From positions 1 through 40,643 of the forward strand of contig NZ_JANFAK020000076.1 in NCBI RefSeq assembly GCF_024721315.2: DNA of 40,643 nt. Reading direction: 5' to 3'. Below the pieces are notes generated by a model, which searched no databases, was not told the DNA's origin, and was given only the letters and a program-made list of their open reading frames with translations. How positions within the stretch are numbered: the first letter of the stretch is position 1; each line of letters starts with the position of its first letter. Origin of the DNA: Streptomyces sp. Isolate_45. Lineage in GTDB: Bacteria; Actinomycetota; Actinomycetes; Streptomycetales; Streptomycetaceae. Shown here piece by piece: positions 1 to 7,235 of this stretch. The translations under genes and the position numbers were made by a program.

Positions 1-212
1 GCGGCCACCGCCACCTCGGTCGGCTCGGACCGGGCCGCCGCCCGGGCCCCCGCCCTGGCGGCGTCCACGCAGCGGATCTGCGCCGCGGCCGCCATCAGCG
101 CCCACACCAGCAGCGCCGCGAACAGGACCAGGGCGGGGATCACCATGGCCGCCTCGGCCGTCACGTATCCGCGGTCCGCGTTTCCCGGCGGCTTTCGCTC
201 AGAACGGCGCAT
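1..212 (-). CDS. TadE-like pilus minor pilin (3' end outside window)
   Basis: Last visible gene of the minus-strand Tad operon; it has no stop before base 1, so the C-terminus lies outside the window. The ATG at 212 gives MRRSERKPPGNADRG followed by YVTAEAAMVIPALVLFAA and a hydrophobic stretch of about 20 residues. The sequence T-A-E-A-A-M-x-I-P followed by one N-terminal membrane helix is the usual head of TadE/TadG-type pseudopilins, where a Glu sits at about position 5 after the processing site. The start overlaps the stop of the upstream pilin-like gene by 14 bases, so the two are probably translationally coupled. TadE-like proteins are thought to be minor pilins or priming subunits of the Flp pilus. 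The family call rests on this N-terminal motif and on context only. Confidence 0.7.
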   Translation of the reverse strand, partial: MRRSERKPPGNADRGYVTAEAAMVIPALVLFAALLVWALMAAAAQIRCVDAARAGARAAARSEPTEVAVA

Positions 213-396
213 CGAGCGCCTTTCCGATGGTCGACTGGAGCGCCGCCGAGACCACGTCACTCGTCACCACCTTGTACAGAACAGCTGCGAACGCACACGC
301 CGCGATCGTGCCCATGGCGTATTCCGAAGTCGACATTCCCGTGTCGCCACCGCGACTGCCCAAGGCCTTACGCAGCCGGAACCAGATGATCCTCAT
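199..396 (-). CDS. DUF4244 / Flp pilin-like small membrane protein
   Basis: A 65-residue protein with a basic N-terminus (MRIIWFRLRKALGSRGGDTG), then MSTSEYAMGTIAACAFAAVL, which is a single hydrophobic helix with a Glu early in it. This is the layout of an Flp-type prepilin: a short leader ending in Gly, then an amphipathic-hydrophobic helix with a conserved Glu. I recognise the actinobacterial DUF4244 family that accompanies Tad genes. The AGGAGG Shine-Dalgarno at 403-408 lies 6 nt before the ATG, so this gene is strongly translated in its own right. It follows the T2SF gene after a 56-nt gap and is the likely major pilin. Prepilin processing needs a TadV-like peptidase, which is not seen in this window. 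Confidence 0.82.
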   Translation of the reverse strand: MRIIWFRLRKALGSRGGDTGMSTSEYAMGTIAACAFAAVLYKVVTSDVVSAALQSTIGKALDAPF

Positions 397-452
397 GACA
401 AACCTCCTGTGGGATTACGTTCTTGATGTGATTTCAGGTTTCAATTCCTGCT

Positions 453-1232
453 TCAGCTTCCGGAGAGCAGCCCCGAGGCCATTCCGATCACCACCGGAGC
501 CACTCCGATCGCAAGGAACGCGGGGAGGAAACAGAGCCCCACCGGCGCCGTGACGAGTACCGCCGCCCGCTGCGCCCTGGCGCCTGCCTGTCGCATCCGT
601 TCCGCCCGCAGGCCGGCCGCCAGGCGCGAGACCGGTTCGGCGGCGGGTGCCCCGGTCCGCGCGGCCCGCTCCAGACACTCCGCCAGCCCCCGCGCCCCCG
701 GTATGCCGGCCAACCTCCCCCACGCGGAACCCGGTTCGCCTCCGAGCCGCAACTCCGCCCCGGCCATGGCCAGCCGCTCGCCCACCGGGCCGCCCACCGA
801 CTCCCCCACCACCTCGGCGGCCTCGACCGGCCCGGCCCCCGCCGCCAGACAGGCGGCCAGCAGATCGGCGGCGAAGGGCAACTGCCGTTCCGCCTCACGG
901 GAATCGACCCCGGACGGCTGCCGTGCGGCCCTGAGCAGCAGGCGCCTCGCCGCGAAGGCCGCCGCGCACCCCACCAGGAGTCCCGCCGGCCCGCCGACCA
1001 CCCACCAGCCCGCCACCAGGACGCCGCCCGGCCCGGCCCACGCGGTGACCGCCTCCCTGGTCCCGGGTTTCCACCGCGGGCGGCGGCGCCCCTGCTCCCA
1101 ACGGAAGAGGCCCGCGATCCTGCGCCGCGCCGCCCGGCTCCGCACCCCGGACCACAGTGCGGAGGTCGCCCACCACACCAGCGCCGCCAGGCAACACGCC
1201 GTCCCCAGCCTGTGGACATCCGGCCCGCCCAT
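453..1232 (-). CDS. type II/IV secretion system F-domain protein (TadC-like)
   Basis: A 259-residue integral membrane protein of the T2SF/GspF family, the inner-membrane platform of the Tad pilus machine. It starts MGGPDVHRLGTACCLAALVWW (first membrane helix), has a second helical pair around residues 70-100, then the cytosolic T2SF helical bundle (QLPFAADLLAACLAAGAGPVEA), and ends in a hydrophobic hairpin with the terminal residues LLSGS. The ATG at 1232 shares its A with the TGA stop of the preceding T2SF gene (TGATG), which sets the start and implies coupling. Tad systems usually have two such proteins, TadB and TadC; I place this one as TadC because it is second in the operon. Much longer readings of the same frame upstream are shadows. 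Confidence 0.8.
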   Translation of the reverse strand: MGGPDVHRLGTACCLAALVWWATSALWSGVRSRAARRRIAGLFRWEQGRRRPRWKPGTREAVTAWAGPGGVLVAGWWVVGGPAGLLVGCAAAFAARRLLLRAARQPSGVDSREAERQLPFAADLLAACLAAGAGPVEAAEVVGESVGGPVGERLAMAGAELRLGGEPGSAWGRLAGIPGARGLAECLERAARTGAPAAEPVSRLAAGLRAERMRQAGARAQRAAVLVTAPVGLCFLPAFLAIGVAPVVIGMASGLLSGS

Positions 1233-2116
1233 CACCGTTCCCCCGCCCGTACGATCCGTCGGCACCACAGGAGCCCCGACGCCTCCAGCACCCCGCCCGC
1301 CACCAGGCAGCCCCACCCCATCGACGAGTGCAGCAGGACGCGCAGCGGGTCCGCCCCCAGGCCCGTCCCGATCAGCAGCCCCACCAGCGGCAGCAACGCG
1401 AGCACCACCGTCGTGGACCTGGCTCCCGCCAACTGGGCCCGCAGCGACTCCTCCCGGTCCCGCTCGGCCCGCAACGCCCCCTCCAGCCGGTCCAGTCCGG
1501 CCGCGAGGCCGGCGCCGCCGTCCACCGAGACGTGCCAGCAGGCGGCCATCCCGGCCAGCCCTTCCGCGCCCGGTTCCCGCGCGGCCTGGCGCAGCGCACC
1601 GGGCACGTCCCCGCCGAAGGCCGCGGCGGCCAGCACGCCCGCCTCCGCCGCCCCCGGGCCCCCGGGCCCCGCCACCGTGCGGCGCATCGCCACGGTGAGG
1701 GCCTGCCCGGGCTGCGCCCCGGCCCGTAGTTCCCCCACGACGGCCCCGCACAGCGCCATCACCCCGGCGGCCCTGGCCGTACGGGCACGCTCCCGCTCCG
1801 CCGCCCTCAGCCACCGCCTCAGCAACGGCACGGACGCCGCCCCCAACAGCAGCGGGATCACCGACCCGCCCCACAGGGCGATCAGCAGTGCGGCCACCGG
1901 GACGGCCCACTCCCGCCACCGCCCCGCCCGTACTCGCACCGCGGCCACCAACCGCCTTACGCGCAACGGCCCTCCGGGTGCCACCAGGCCTCCCCCGGCG
2001 AGAACCAGCCGGGCCCGCCGTTGCCCTTGATCGCCCCCGGTCAACACCCAGGCAGCGGCCCCGGCGCACAACAGCCCGGCGAACACGGGCACGGAGCCGA
2101 CCGGCACGGCACTCAC
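1232..2116 (-). CDS. type II/IV secretion system F-domain protein (TadB-like)
   Basis: A 294-residue membrane protein with N-terminal helices (VPVFAGLLCAGAAAWVLTG and VPVAALLIALWGGSVIPLLLG), the T2SF cytosolic domain beginning near AGVMALCGAVVGELRAGAQPG, and two C-terminal helices (TTVVLALLPLVGLLIGTGLG and the region before the end). It is the first of two tandem platform proteins of the Tad pilus. There is no ATG at the head of the open frame; the GTG at 2116 overlaps the TGA of cpaF as GTGA, which is the natural start. The protein would pair with the downstream T2SF protein and with the CpaF ATPase. Confidence is high for the family and moderate for the B/C assignment. Confidence 0.8.
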   Translation of the reverse strand: MSAVPVGSVPVFAGLLCAGAAAWVLTGGDQGQRRARLVLAGGGLVAPGGPLRVRRLVAAVRVRAGRWREWAVPVAALLIALWGGSVIPLLLGAASVPLLRRWLRAAERERARTARAAGVMALCGAVVGELRAGAQPGQALTVAMRRTVAGPGGPGAAEAGVLAAAAFGGDVPGALRQAAREPGAEGLAGMAACWHVSVDGGAGLAAGLDRLEGALRAERDREESLRAQLAGARSTTVVLALLPLVGLLIGTGLGADPLRVLLHSSMGWGCLVAGGVLEASGLLWCRRIVRAGER

Positions 2117-3261
2117 CGCGCACCTCCCGGCAGCGGCCCCAGCCGAGCCCAGCCCTGCTCCCGCACGAAGCCCCGGACCCCCCAGCGCAGGGCGGGCACG
2201 GTCACCACCAGCCCGGCCGGATCCCGTTCCAGCACGTGTACCTCGGTGACCCGGCGGCGCCCGCTCCGGTCGCGGGTCAGGTGGACCACCAAGGTCAGCG
2301 CCGCGGCCAACTGGCTGTGCAGGGCGGTCCGGTCCAACCCGGCGGCCGTTCCGAGCGCCTCCAACCGGGCCGGGACGTGCGCGGCGGCATTGGCGTGCAC
2401 CGTGCCGCACCCGCCCTCGTGCCCGGTGTTCAGCGCGGCCAGCAGGTCGGCGACCTCGGCGCCGCGCACCTCGCCCACCACGAGCCGGTCGGGCCGCATC
2501 CGCAGGGCCTGCCGGACCAGGTCCGCCAGTGTCACCAGTCCCGCACCCTCCTGGTTCGCCGGGCGGGTCTCCAGCCTCACCACATGGGGATGGTCGGGGC
2601 GCAGTTCGGCGGAGTCCTCGGCCAGGACGATCCGCTCCCCCGGCCCGACGAGGCCGAGAAGGGCGCTGAGCAGGGTGGTCTTGCCCGTTCCGGTCCCGCC
2701 GGAGACGAGGAAGGAGAGTCGGGCCTCGACCATCGCCCGCAGCAGTCGCTGCCCGCCGGGCGGAAGGGTCCCGGCGGCGACCAACTCCTCCAGGGTGAAG
2801 GCCTTCGGCCGCACCACCCTCAGGGACAGGCACGCCGAACCGACGGCCACCGGGGGCAGCACGGCGTGCAGCCGGGTGCCGTCGGGCAGTCGGGCGTCGA
2901 CCCAGGGTCGGGCGTCGTCCAGGCGCCGCCCGGCGACGGCGGCCAGCCGCTGGGCCAGCCTGCGCACGGCCTCGGCGTCGGCGAAGGTCACCCCGGTCAG
3001 TTCGAGCCCGCCACCCCGGTCCACCCACACCCGGTCCGGGGCGGCGACGAGTACGTCGGTGACGTCGGGATCGGCGAGCAGTCGTTCCAGCGGCCCGGCG
3101 CCGACGAGTTCGGACCGCAACTCCGCGGCCACGCCCAATACTTCCGCGTCACCGAGCAGGCGGCCCTGGGCCCGCAGCGCCGCGGCGACCCGGGCCGGGG
3201 TCGGCTCGCCGCCGCTCTCGGCGAGGTGCTGGCGCACCGCGTCCAGCAGGACCGCGCTCAT
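2113..3261 (-). CDS. cpaF: TadA/CpaF-type pilus assembly ATPase
   Basis: A 382-residue secretion ATPase of the TadA/CpaF/VirB11 family that powers pilus extension and retraction at the inner membrane. Visible motifs are the N-terminal domain (DVTDVLVAAPDRVWVDRGG), Walker A SGGTGTGKTTLLSAL near residue 187, an Asp box (IVLAEDSAELRP), Walker B with RPDRLVVGEVRGAEVADLL, and the His box CGTVHANAAAHVPARLEAL. All catalytic elements look intact and the length is normal. The ATG at 3261 overlaps the end of the upstream ssd gene by 4 nt (ATGA), and its own TGA overlaps the next GTG, so the operon is tightly coupled. Confidence 0.92.
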   Translation of the reverse strand: MSAVLLDAVRQHLAESGGEPTPARVAAALRAQGRLLGDAEVLGVAAELRSELVGAGPLERLLADPDVTDVLVAAPDRVWVDRGGGLELTGVTFADAEAVRRLAQRLAAVAGRRLDDARPWVDARLPDGTRLHAVLPPVAVGSACLSLRVVRPKAFTLEELVAAGTLPPGGQRLLRAMVEARLSFLVSGGTGTGKTTLLSALLGLVGPGERIVLAEDSAELRPDHPHVVRLETRPANQEGAGLVTLADLVRQALRMRPDRLVVGEVRGAEVADLLAALNTGHEGGCGTVHANAAAHVPARLEALGTAAGLDRTALHSQLAAALTLVVHLTRDRSGRRRVTEVHVLERDPAGLVVTVPALRWGVRGFVREQGWARLGPLPGGAR

Positions 3262-4475
3262 GCCGACGCCCCCTGGGCGGAACCGAGCGCGCGCTGCCAG
3301 AAGCCGTCGCAGAACCGGGCGAGCGTGCCCCGCGAGCCCGGTGGTTCCCCTTCGGCCACACGCCCCGGCAGCCCCACCTCGACCGGTACTTCTCCGGCCA
3401 GGGGCACTCCCAGCAGTCGCGCCACGGCTTCGGCGTCGAGCCCGTGGGCACAGCGGCCCCGTACGACCACGCGGACGTCCCGGGCCACCATGCGGACCCC
3501 GGCGGCCACCCGCCCCGCCGCGGCCACCGACCTCAGTTCGCCGGGCACCACCATCAGCACCAGGTCGAGCTGGGCCAGCACCTCGGCCACTGCCTCGTCG
3601 ATCCGTCGGGGCAGGTCGACCACCACCACCCCGCCCCGGCGCCGGGCCGCGGCCACGACGGACCGCATCGCGGCGGGCGGCACCACCACCCGGTCCCCGC
3701 GGTCCCAGCTCAGCACCCGCAGCGCGTGCAGCTCGGGCAGGGACTCCTCCAGCGCTCCGGCGCCGACCCGGCCGCGGGAGGCGGCGAAGTCGGGCCAGCG
3801 CAGCCCTTCGGCGCTCTCGCCGCCGAGCAGCACGTCCATGCCGCCGCCGAGCGGGTCCCCGTCGATGAGGATGGTGCGCTCCCCGGCGCGGGCGGCCCGC
3901 AGGGCGAGGGCGCAGGCAAGGGTGGACGCCCCGGCGCCGCCGCTGCCGCCGATCACCCCGACGGCGAGGGCGGGCCTACCGGCCCCTTCCACCACGTCGG
4001 CGATGCGGTCGACGAGCAGGCCTTCGGCGTCGGGCAGCCGCAGCACCTCTTCCGCCCCGATCTCGACGGCCCGTTGCCAGACCTGGGGGTCGTCGAGTTC
4101 ACGGCCGACGAGGAACACCCCGTCCCTGCGCGGCGCCGCGCGCACCCGGCGGGCGGCGTCGTCCCCGACGAGTACGAGCGGGGCGCTCTCCCAGCCGGTG
4201 CCTCCGATCGGGCCGGCCGGATCCCGGCCACCGTCCTCCACGCCTCCGCCGCCCCGGTCCGCACCGGCTCCGCTCCGCTCCGGCACCGCGTGGTGCACAT
4301 GGGGCTCGGCGCCCGCGGCGGCGCACAGCCTCAGCAGGTCGTCGAGCAGCAGAGGATCCTCGGTGATGATCAACGGCCGGCCGCCACCGGGGCCGGCGCC
4401 ACCGGTTCGGACGGATCCCCCGCCCCTGAGGGCCACCGAGGGTTCCGGTACTTCACACGACTTCGATCCAGCCAC
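3258..4475 (-). CDS. ssd: septum-site-determining protein Ssd / CpaE-like ATPase
   Basis: A MinD/CpaE-like protein of about 405 residues. The N-terminal receiver-like region (RPLIITEDPLLLDDLLRLCAA) is followed by a P-loop domain. Its nucleotide loop is GVIGGSGGAGASTLACALAL; the usual KGGxGKT lysines are absent, which is typical of the actinobacterial Ssd branch. The Asp motif TILIDGDPLGGGMDVLLG and the later VVVDLPRRID follow. In mycobacteria the homologue (Rv3660c) has been linked to septation; in Tad systems CpaE localises the pilus machine. I chose GTG at 4475 because AAGGGGGCGGAG lies just upstream; a TTG at 4499 in the same frame is the alternative. It heads the operon and is divergent from the HAD gene, with a 6C RNA between them. 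Confidence 0.8.
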   Translation of the reverse strand: MAGSKSCEVPEPSVALRGGGSVRTGGAGPGGGRPLIITEDPLLLDDLLRLCAAAGAEPHVHHAVPERSGAGADRGGGGVEDGGRDPAGPIGGTGWESAPLVLVGDDAARRVRAAPRRDGVFLVGRELDDPQVWQRAVEIGAEEVLRLPDAEGLLVDRIADVVEGAGRPALAVGVIGGSGGAGASTLACALALRAARAGERTILIDGDPLGGGMDVLLGGESAEGLRWPDFAASRGRVGAGALEESLPELHALRVLSWDRGDRVVVPPAAMRSVVAAARRRGGVVVVDLPRRIDEAVAEVLAQLDLVLMVVPGELRSVAAAGRVAAGVRMVARDVRVVVRGRCAHGLDAEAVARLLGVPLAGEVPVEVGLPGRVAEGEPPGSRGTLARFCDGFWQRALGSAQGASA

Positions 4476-4575
4476 GATCTCCGCCCCCTTCTCACGCAAA
4501 TCCAGGAACCGCGGACTTCGCGGCTGGAATCACGGTGCGGGGTTCTGAAAATTGAAGTGGATCTTGCGTGAAAAC

Positions 4576-4602
4576 TGTGGACAAGAAGGCCGTTGTGAAT
4601 AA
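4576..4602 (-). promoter_or_regulatory. two DnaA-box-like sites
   Basis: On the minus strand, 4576-4584 reads TTGTCCACA, the preferred Streptomyces DnaA box, and 4594-4602 reads TTATTCACA, one base from the classical TTATCCACA. The two start 18 bases apart in the same orientation, about 100-125 nt upstream of the ssd start, in an unusually AT-rich patch. Base matches are seen directly; DnaA binding is inferred. Confidence 0.5.
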
Positions 4603-4744
4603 CTTCGCCACACCGTCAGGTGAGTTCCGGAGCGCGGCGGAACAACTACACAGAGTGACGAGTTCGAGGGGGTGAGGGCCTTCGCCAGGAAGGTCGACCA
4701 CAGAGGAAGGACCGAAGAGATGGTCACTGAAGGTCGTGAGCACG

Positions 4745-4868
4745 GGACGCAAACCGCGTCCGGACATGCGACGACCCCCGCCGGGGGGGAGAGCGGGGGT
4801 CGTCCCCACGGTCCGACTCGGGGGGGGAGGAGCCAGACCGGGTTAGCACGGTCGCGAACGATCCGTGA
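4745..4868 (-). ncRNA. 6C RNA (actinobacterial small RNA with C-rich loops)
   Basis: Read on the minus strand, there are two adjacent hairpins whose loops are runs of C. Hairpin 1 pairs 4840-4830 with 4819-4809 (11 bp including two G-U pairs) and has a loop with 8 consecutive C. Hairpin 2 pairs 4804-4793 with 4781-4770 (12 perfect pairs) and has a loop with 7 consecutive C. This is the defining architecture of the 6C motif. As I recall, its mycobacterial form (B11) also sits between the ssd and HAD genes, which is exactly this location. A further 6-bp hairpin at 4745-4761 may end the transcript. A weak promoter (TTGCTT at 4902-4897, TACACC at 4881-4876) would place the 5' end near 4868; both ends are uncertain. 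In Streptomyces the RNA has been reported to rise during development. Confidence 0.8.
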
Positions 4869-4939
4869 CTTCCATGGTGTACCCGAGAGCCTTCTCAAGC
4901 AAACCCACGCGCCGCACCTTACGCCGAATGGTGGGCGCA

Positions 4940-4945
4940 TATGCT
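4940..4945 (+). promoter_or_regulatory. -10 box of leaderless HAD gene
   Basis: TATGCT followed by exactly 6 nt and then GTG at 4952. The predicted start of transcription is the start codon itself. No convincing -35 box was seen. Confidence 0.5.
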
Positions 4946-4951
4946 CGGGTC

Positions 4952-5785
4952 GTGGAAAATCAGCCCTTGCCGCACTCCTCGCCTCGGACCGCTGCCTTCT
5001 TCGACCTGGACAAGACGGTCATTGCGAAGTCCAGCGCCCTGACGTTCAGCAAGTCCTTCTACCAGGGCGGCCTGATCAACAGGCGGGCCGTGCTGCGCAC
5101 CGCGTACACGCAGTTCATCTTCCTGGCCGGTGGCGCCGACCACGACCAGATGGAGCGGATGCGGGAGTACCTCTCCGCCCTCTGCAAGGGGTGGAACGTC
5201 CAGCAGGTGCGGGAGATCGTCGCCGAAGCCCTGCACGACCTGATCGACCCGATCATCTACGACGAGGCTGCCTCGCTGATCGAGGCCCACCACACCGCCG
5301 GCCGTGACGTGGTGATCGTCTCGACCTCGGGAGCGGAAGTCGTCGAACCCATCGGCGAGATGCTCGGGGCGGACCGGGTCGTGGCGACCCGGATGGTGGT
5401 CGGCGAGGACGGCTGCTTCACCGGCGAGATCGACTACTACGCCTACGGCCCGACGAAGGCCGAGGCAGTGCGGGAGCTCGCGGAGTCCGAGGGGTACGAC
5501 CTCGCCCGGTGCTACGCGTACAGCGACTCGATCACCGACCTGCCCATGCTGGAGGCGGTCGGATACCCGCACGCGGTGAACCCCGACCGGACGTTGCGCC
5601 GTGAGGCGGTCGCGCGGGAGTGGCCGGTGCTGGTGTTCAACAAGCCGGTCCGCCTGAAGCAGCGGCTGCCCGGACTGTCGATGCCGGCACGACCCGCCCT
5701 GGTCGCCGCGGCGGCCGTCGGCGCGGCAGCGGCCACCGCCGGGCTGGTCTGGTACGCGAGCCGCCGCCGGGCGGCGTCGGCCTGA
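4952..5785 (+). CDS. HAD-IB family phosphatase (SerB-like) with C-terminal membrane helix
   Basis: A 277-residue haloacid dehalogenase-superfamily hydrolase of subfamily IB. Motif I is AAFFDLDKTVIAKSSAL (nucleophile and acid/base Asp), motif II is VVIVSTSGAEVVEP, the conserved Lys is in YGPTKAEAVRELAE, and motif III/IV is YAYSDSITDLPMLEAVG. The C-terminus, ALVAAAAVGAAAATAGLVWY followed by a basic tail, is one membrane anchor. The substrate is unknown; subfamily IB includes phosphoserine phosphatases and lysophosphatidate-type phosphatases. I chose GTG at 4952 because a TATGCT box ends 7 nt before it and no Shine-Dalgarno precedes it; an in-frame ATG at 4928 is the alternative. The gene adjoins ssd in both Streptomyces and mycobacteria (Rv3661), and Streptomyces relatives have been annotated as linked to morphological differentiation. 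Confidence 0.85.
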   Translation: MENQPLPHSSPRTAAFFDLDKTVIAKSSALTFSKSFYQGGLINRRAVLRTAYTQFIFLAGGADHDQMERMREYLSALCKGWNVQQVREIVAEALHDLIDPIIYDEAASLIEAHHTAGRDVVIVSTSGAEVVEPIGEMLGADRVVATRMVVGEDGCFTGEIDYYAYGPTKAEAVRELAESEGYDLARCYAYSDSITDLPMLEAVGYPHAVNPDRTLRREAVAREWPVLVFNKPVRLKQRLPGLSMPARPALVAAAAVGAAAATAGLVWYASRRRAASA

Positions 5786-5796
5786 CCTCCACCGGA

Positions 5797-5816
5797 GCCC
5801 CGCCGACCTGCGGGGC
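5797..5816 (+). terminator. hairpin terminator after HAD gene
   Basis: GCCCCGC (5797-5803), a 6-nt loop and GCGGGGC (5810-5816), 12 nt after the stop codon. There is no T-tract, as is usual in Streptomyces. Confidence 0.6.
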
Positions 5817-5824
5817 GCAAGGTG

Positions 5825-6100
5825 TCCGGATCGCCCTGGATCATCCCGGAAAGTAAAGAACTGTGGCCAGGGGTTTCGCTCCGCCCGGAAGCGGAGTACA
5901 AAGGAATCACGGCCCGCGAGACCAAAGAACATCCGAGAGGATCATCTTTAAAACGCAGTAAGGCCCACGGACCGAAGCACGAACGCCGAGCACCCACGCG
6001 ACGTCGACCCGTCGATTACGGGCCAGCCGCACCAGGTGACGGGCAAAGCTCCCGACCTGATGGGCATTCATCGAGGACGCTTGGTAACTGGGCGCAAGTG
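5825..6100. ncRNA. probable 6S-like RNA locus (strand and ends unresolved)
   Basis: A stretch of 519 nt without a protein gene lies between the convergent HAD and Fic-like genes. I recall that the S. coelicolor 6S-like RNA (scr3559) lies between the equivalents of these two genes. The stretch holds several structured elements: CTCCGC/GCGGAG hairpin at 5879-5896; AAAGA/TCTTT enclosing ATCC-GAGA-GGAT with a GNRA-type tetraloop on the plus strand (about 5924-5950); CCCGT/ACGGG at about 6009-6023; and CAGGT...ACCTG enclosing a CGGG/CCCG pair at about 6032-6058. The region is less GC-rich than its neighbours. I could not fold one long 6S-type rod by eye, so the identity rests on position and on structural density. 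Boundaries are approximate. Confidence 0.4.
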
Positions 6101-6103
6101 CCA

Positions 6104-6135
6104 GCGGCGACACCAAAGCAAGACGGTGTCGCCGC
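6104..6135. terminator. 11-bp perfect hairpin, likely terminator
   Basis: GCGGCGACACC (6104-6114), a 10-nt loop, GGTGTCGCCGC (6125-6135). It lies between convergent transcription units and could end the putative 6S-like RNA (plus strand) or the Fic-like gene (minus strand). Confidence 0.55.
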
Positions 6136-6304
6136 AACCCATGTTCGGGGACGATTCACCCTCGCCGGACGGCCTCCACCGGACGGCCCCTACCGGACCG
6201 TCCGCCTCCCCGAGGCCCAAGGACCCGCGAGCCAGGCACCGACGCCGGCCCCCGGAGCACCGACGGACCCGAGCGCTCGGTCCGAAGTCGCCGAATCGCC
6301 GAGC

Positions 6305-7156
6305 TCAGGCCGCGCCGCGCTGGAGCGCTTCGCAGACGGCCGTCGACTCGCGCACGCCGAGCTCGATCGCGCGGCCGCAGTGCGCGATCCAGGCCGCCAT
6401 CCCCTCCGGAGTTCCGGAAACGTACCCCTCGAAGGCCGCCAGGTACGCCTCGCGACCCTGTTCCGCGTGACCGGCCTCCGACGGGCAGATCGCCTTCGGG
6501 TCGAGACCGCTGTTGATCAGCACGATGCGCTCGGCGGCGCGCGCGACCAGGCCGTTGTAGGAGCCGAAGGGGCGCAGGGCCAGCAGTTCGCCGTGCACGA
6601 CCGCTCCCGTGATCAGGGCGGGGGCGGAGCCGCCCGCGATGATCAGCCTCGACAGGCCGTCGAGGCGGCCGGCCACCTCCTCGGCGCTGGGCAGCGGGAG
6701 TTCCACCAAGGGCTCGTCCACCGCCTCCCCGGCCAGTCGGGGCCGACCCACGACGTCCCCCGCCTCCGTCGACCCGGAGGCGACGAGGTGGAGGCGGGCC
6801 AGGACGCGGAGCGGTGATTGGCGCCAGATGCTGAGCAGTTGCCCGGCCTCCGCCGTCAGACGCAGGGCCGCACCCACCGTCCGCGCCTCCGCCTCCGCGC
6901 CGAAGTCGGTCCGCCGGCGGACCTCCTCCAGCGCCCAGTCGGCGCCGGACAGCGCCGCGCTGCCCCGGGCGCCGCGCAGCGCGGCCTCCGAGGTGATCTC
7001 CCCGCTGCGGCGGCGCATCACCCGGTGCCCGTAGACCCGGTCCACTGCCTTGCGTACGGAATCCACGGACTCTGCGACACCCGGGAGCGAGCCCAGGGGC
7101 GCCAGCGGGTCAGAAGCGCTACTCATAAGTAGGGAGCCTACGCACTGCTCACCCAT
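6305..7156 (-). CDS. Fic-domain-like protein with degenerate active site
   Basis: A 283-residue, mainly helical soluble protein. The segment GAVVHGELLALRPFGSYNGLVARAAERIVL has the shape of the Fic core (HPFxxGNGRxxR), but the catalytic His is Arg (RPF), the acidic metal-binding residue is Ser and the following GR is replaced by GL. It is therefore unlikely to transfer AMP by the standard mechanism. In other annotations this locus has been called an oxidoreductase; I see no nucleotide-cofactor motif. The ATG at 7156 is preceded by AAGGAGGGG with an 8-nt spacer, which decides the start over the ATG at 7126, which lacks one. It is divergent from the P-loop ATPase gene. The Fic assignment is inferred from one motif region. 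Confidence 0.6.
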   Translation of the reverse strand: MGEQCVGSLLMSSASDPLAPLGSLPGVAESVDSVRKAVDRVYGHRVMRRRSGEITSEAALRGARGSAALSGADWALEEVRRRTDFGAEAEARTVGAALRLTAEAGQLLSIWRQSPLRVLARLHLVASGSTEAGDVVGRPRLAGEAVDEPLVELPLPSAEEVAGRLDGLSRLIIAGGSAPALITGAVVHGELLALRPFGSYNGLVARAAERIVLINSGLDPKAICPSEAGHAEQGREAYLAAFEGYVSGTPEGMAAWIAHCGRAIELGVRESTAVCEALQRGAA

Positions 7157-7221
7157 AGCACCGACCCCTCCTTGGAGTGGTCTTCTTCACTCACCTTGAC
7201 CACTGAACGCGATCGACCCAC

Positions 7222-7227
7222 TACCCT
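7222..7227 (+). promoter_or_regulatory. -10 box of near-leaderless ATPase gene
   Basis: TACCCT ends 8 nt before the ATG at 7236. A TTGACC at 7196-7201 lies 20 nt upstream, longer than the ideal spacer, so this is tentative. Confidence 0.35.
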
Positions 7228-7235
7228 TGGTGAAC

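Noticed and set aside
453..2123. 556-residue reading of the TadC-like frame
   Set aside because: Only the part from 1232 down has protein-like character; the upstream part overlaps the TadB-like gene in another frame.
1888..4548. 886-residue plus-strand open frame across the pilus operon
   Set aside because: It is antisense to cpaF, ssd and T2SF genes that carry clear motifs; the translation is low-complexity Pro/Arg/Ser typical of shadow frames in GC-rich DNA.
4530..4940. 136-residue minus-strand frame between ssd and HAD
   Set aside because: It runs through the 6C RNA hairpins and the DnaA-box region and shows no domain or codon bias.
5907..6137. 76-residue minus-strand frame in the 6S-like region
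   Set aside because: No ribosome-binding site and the region is structured; apparent protein conservation here would more simply reflect a conserved RNA.
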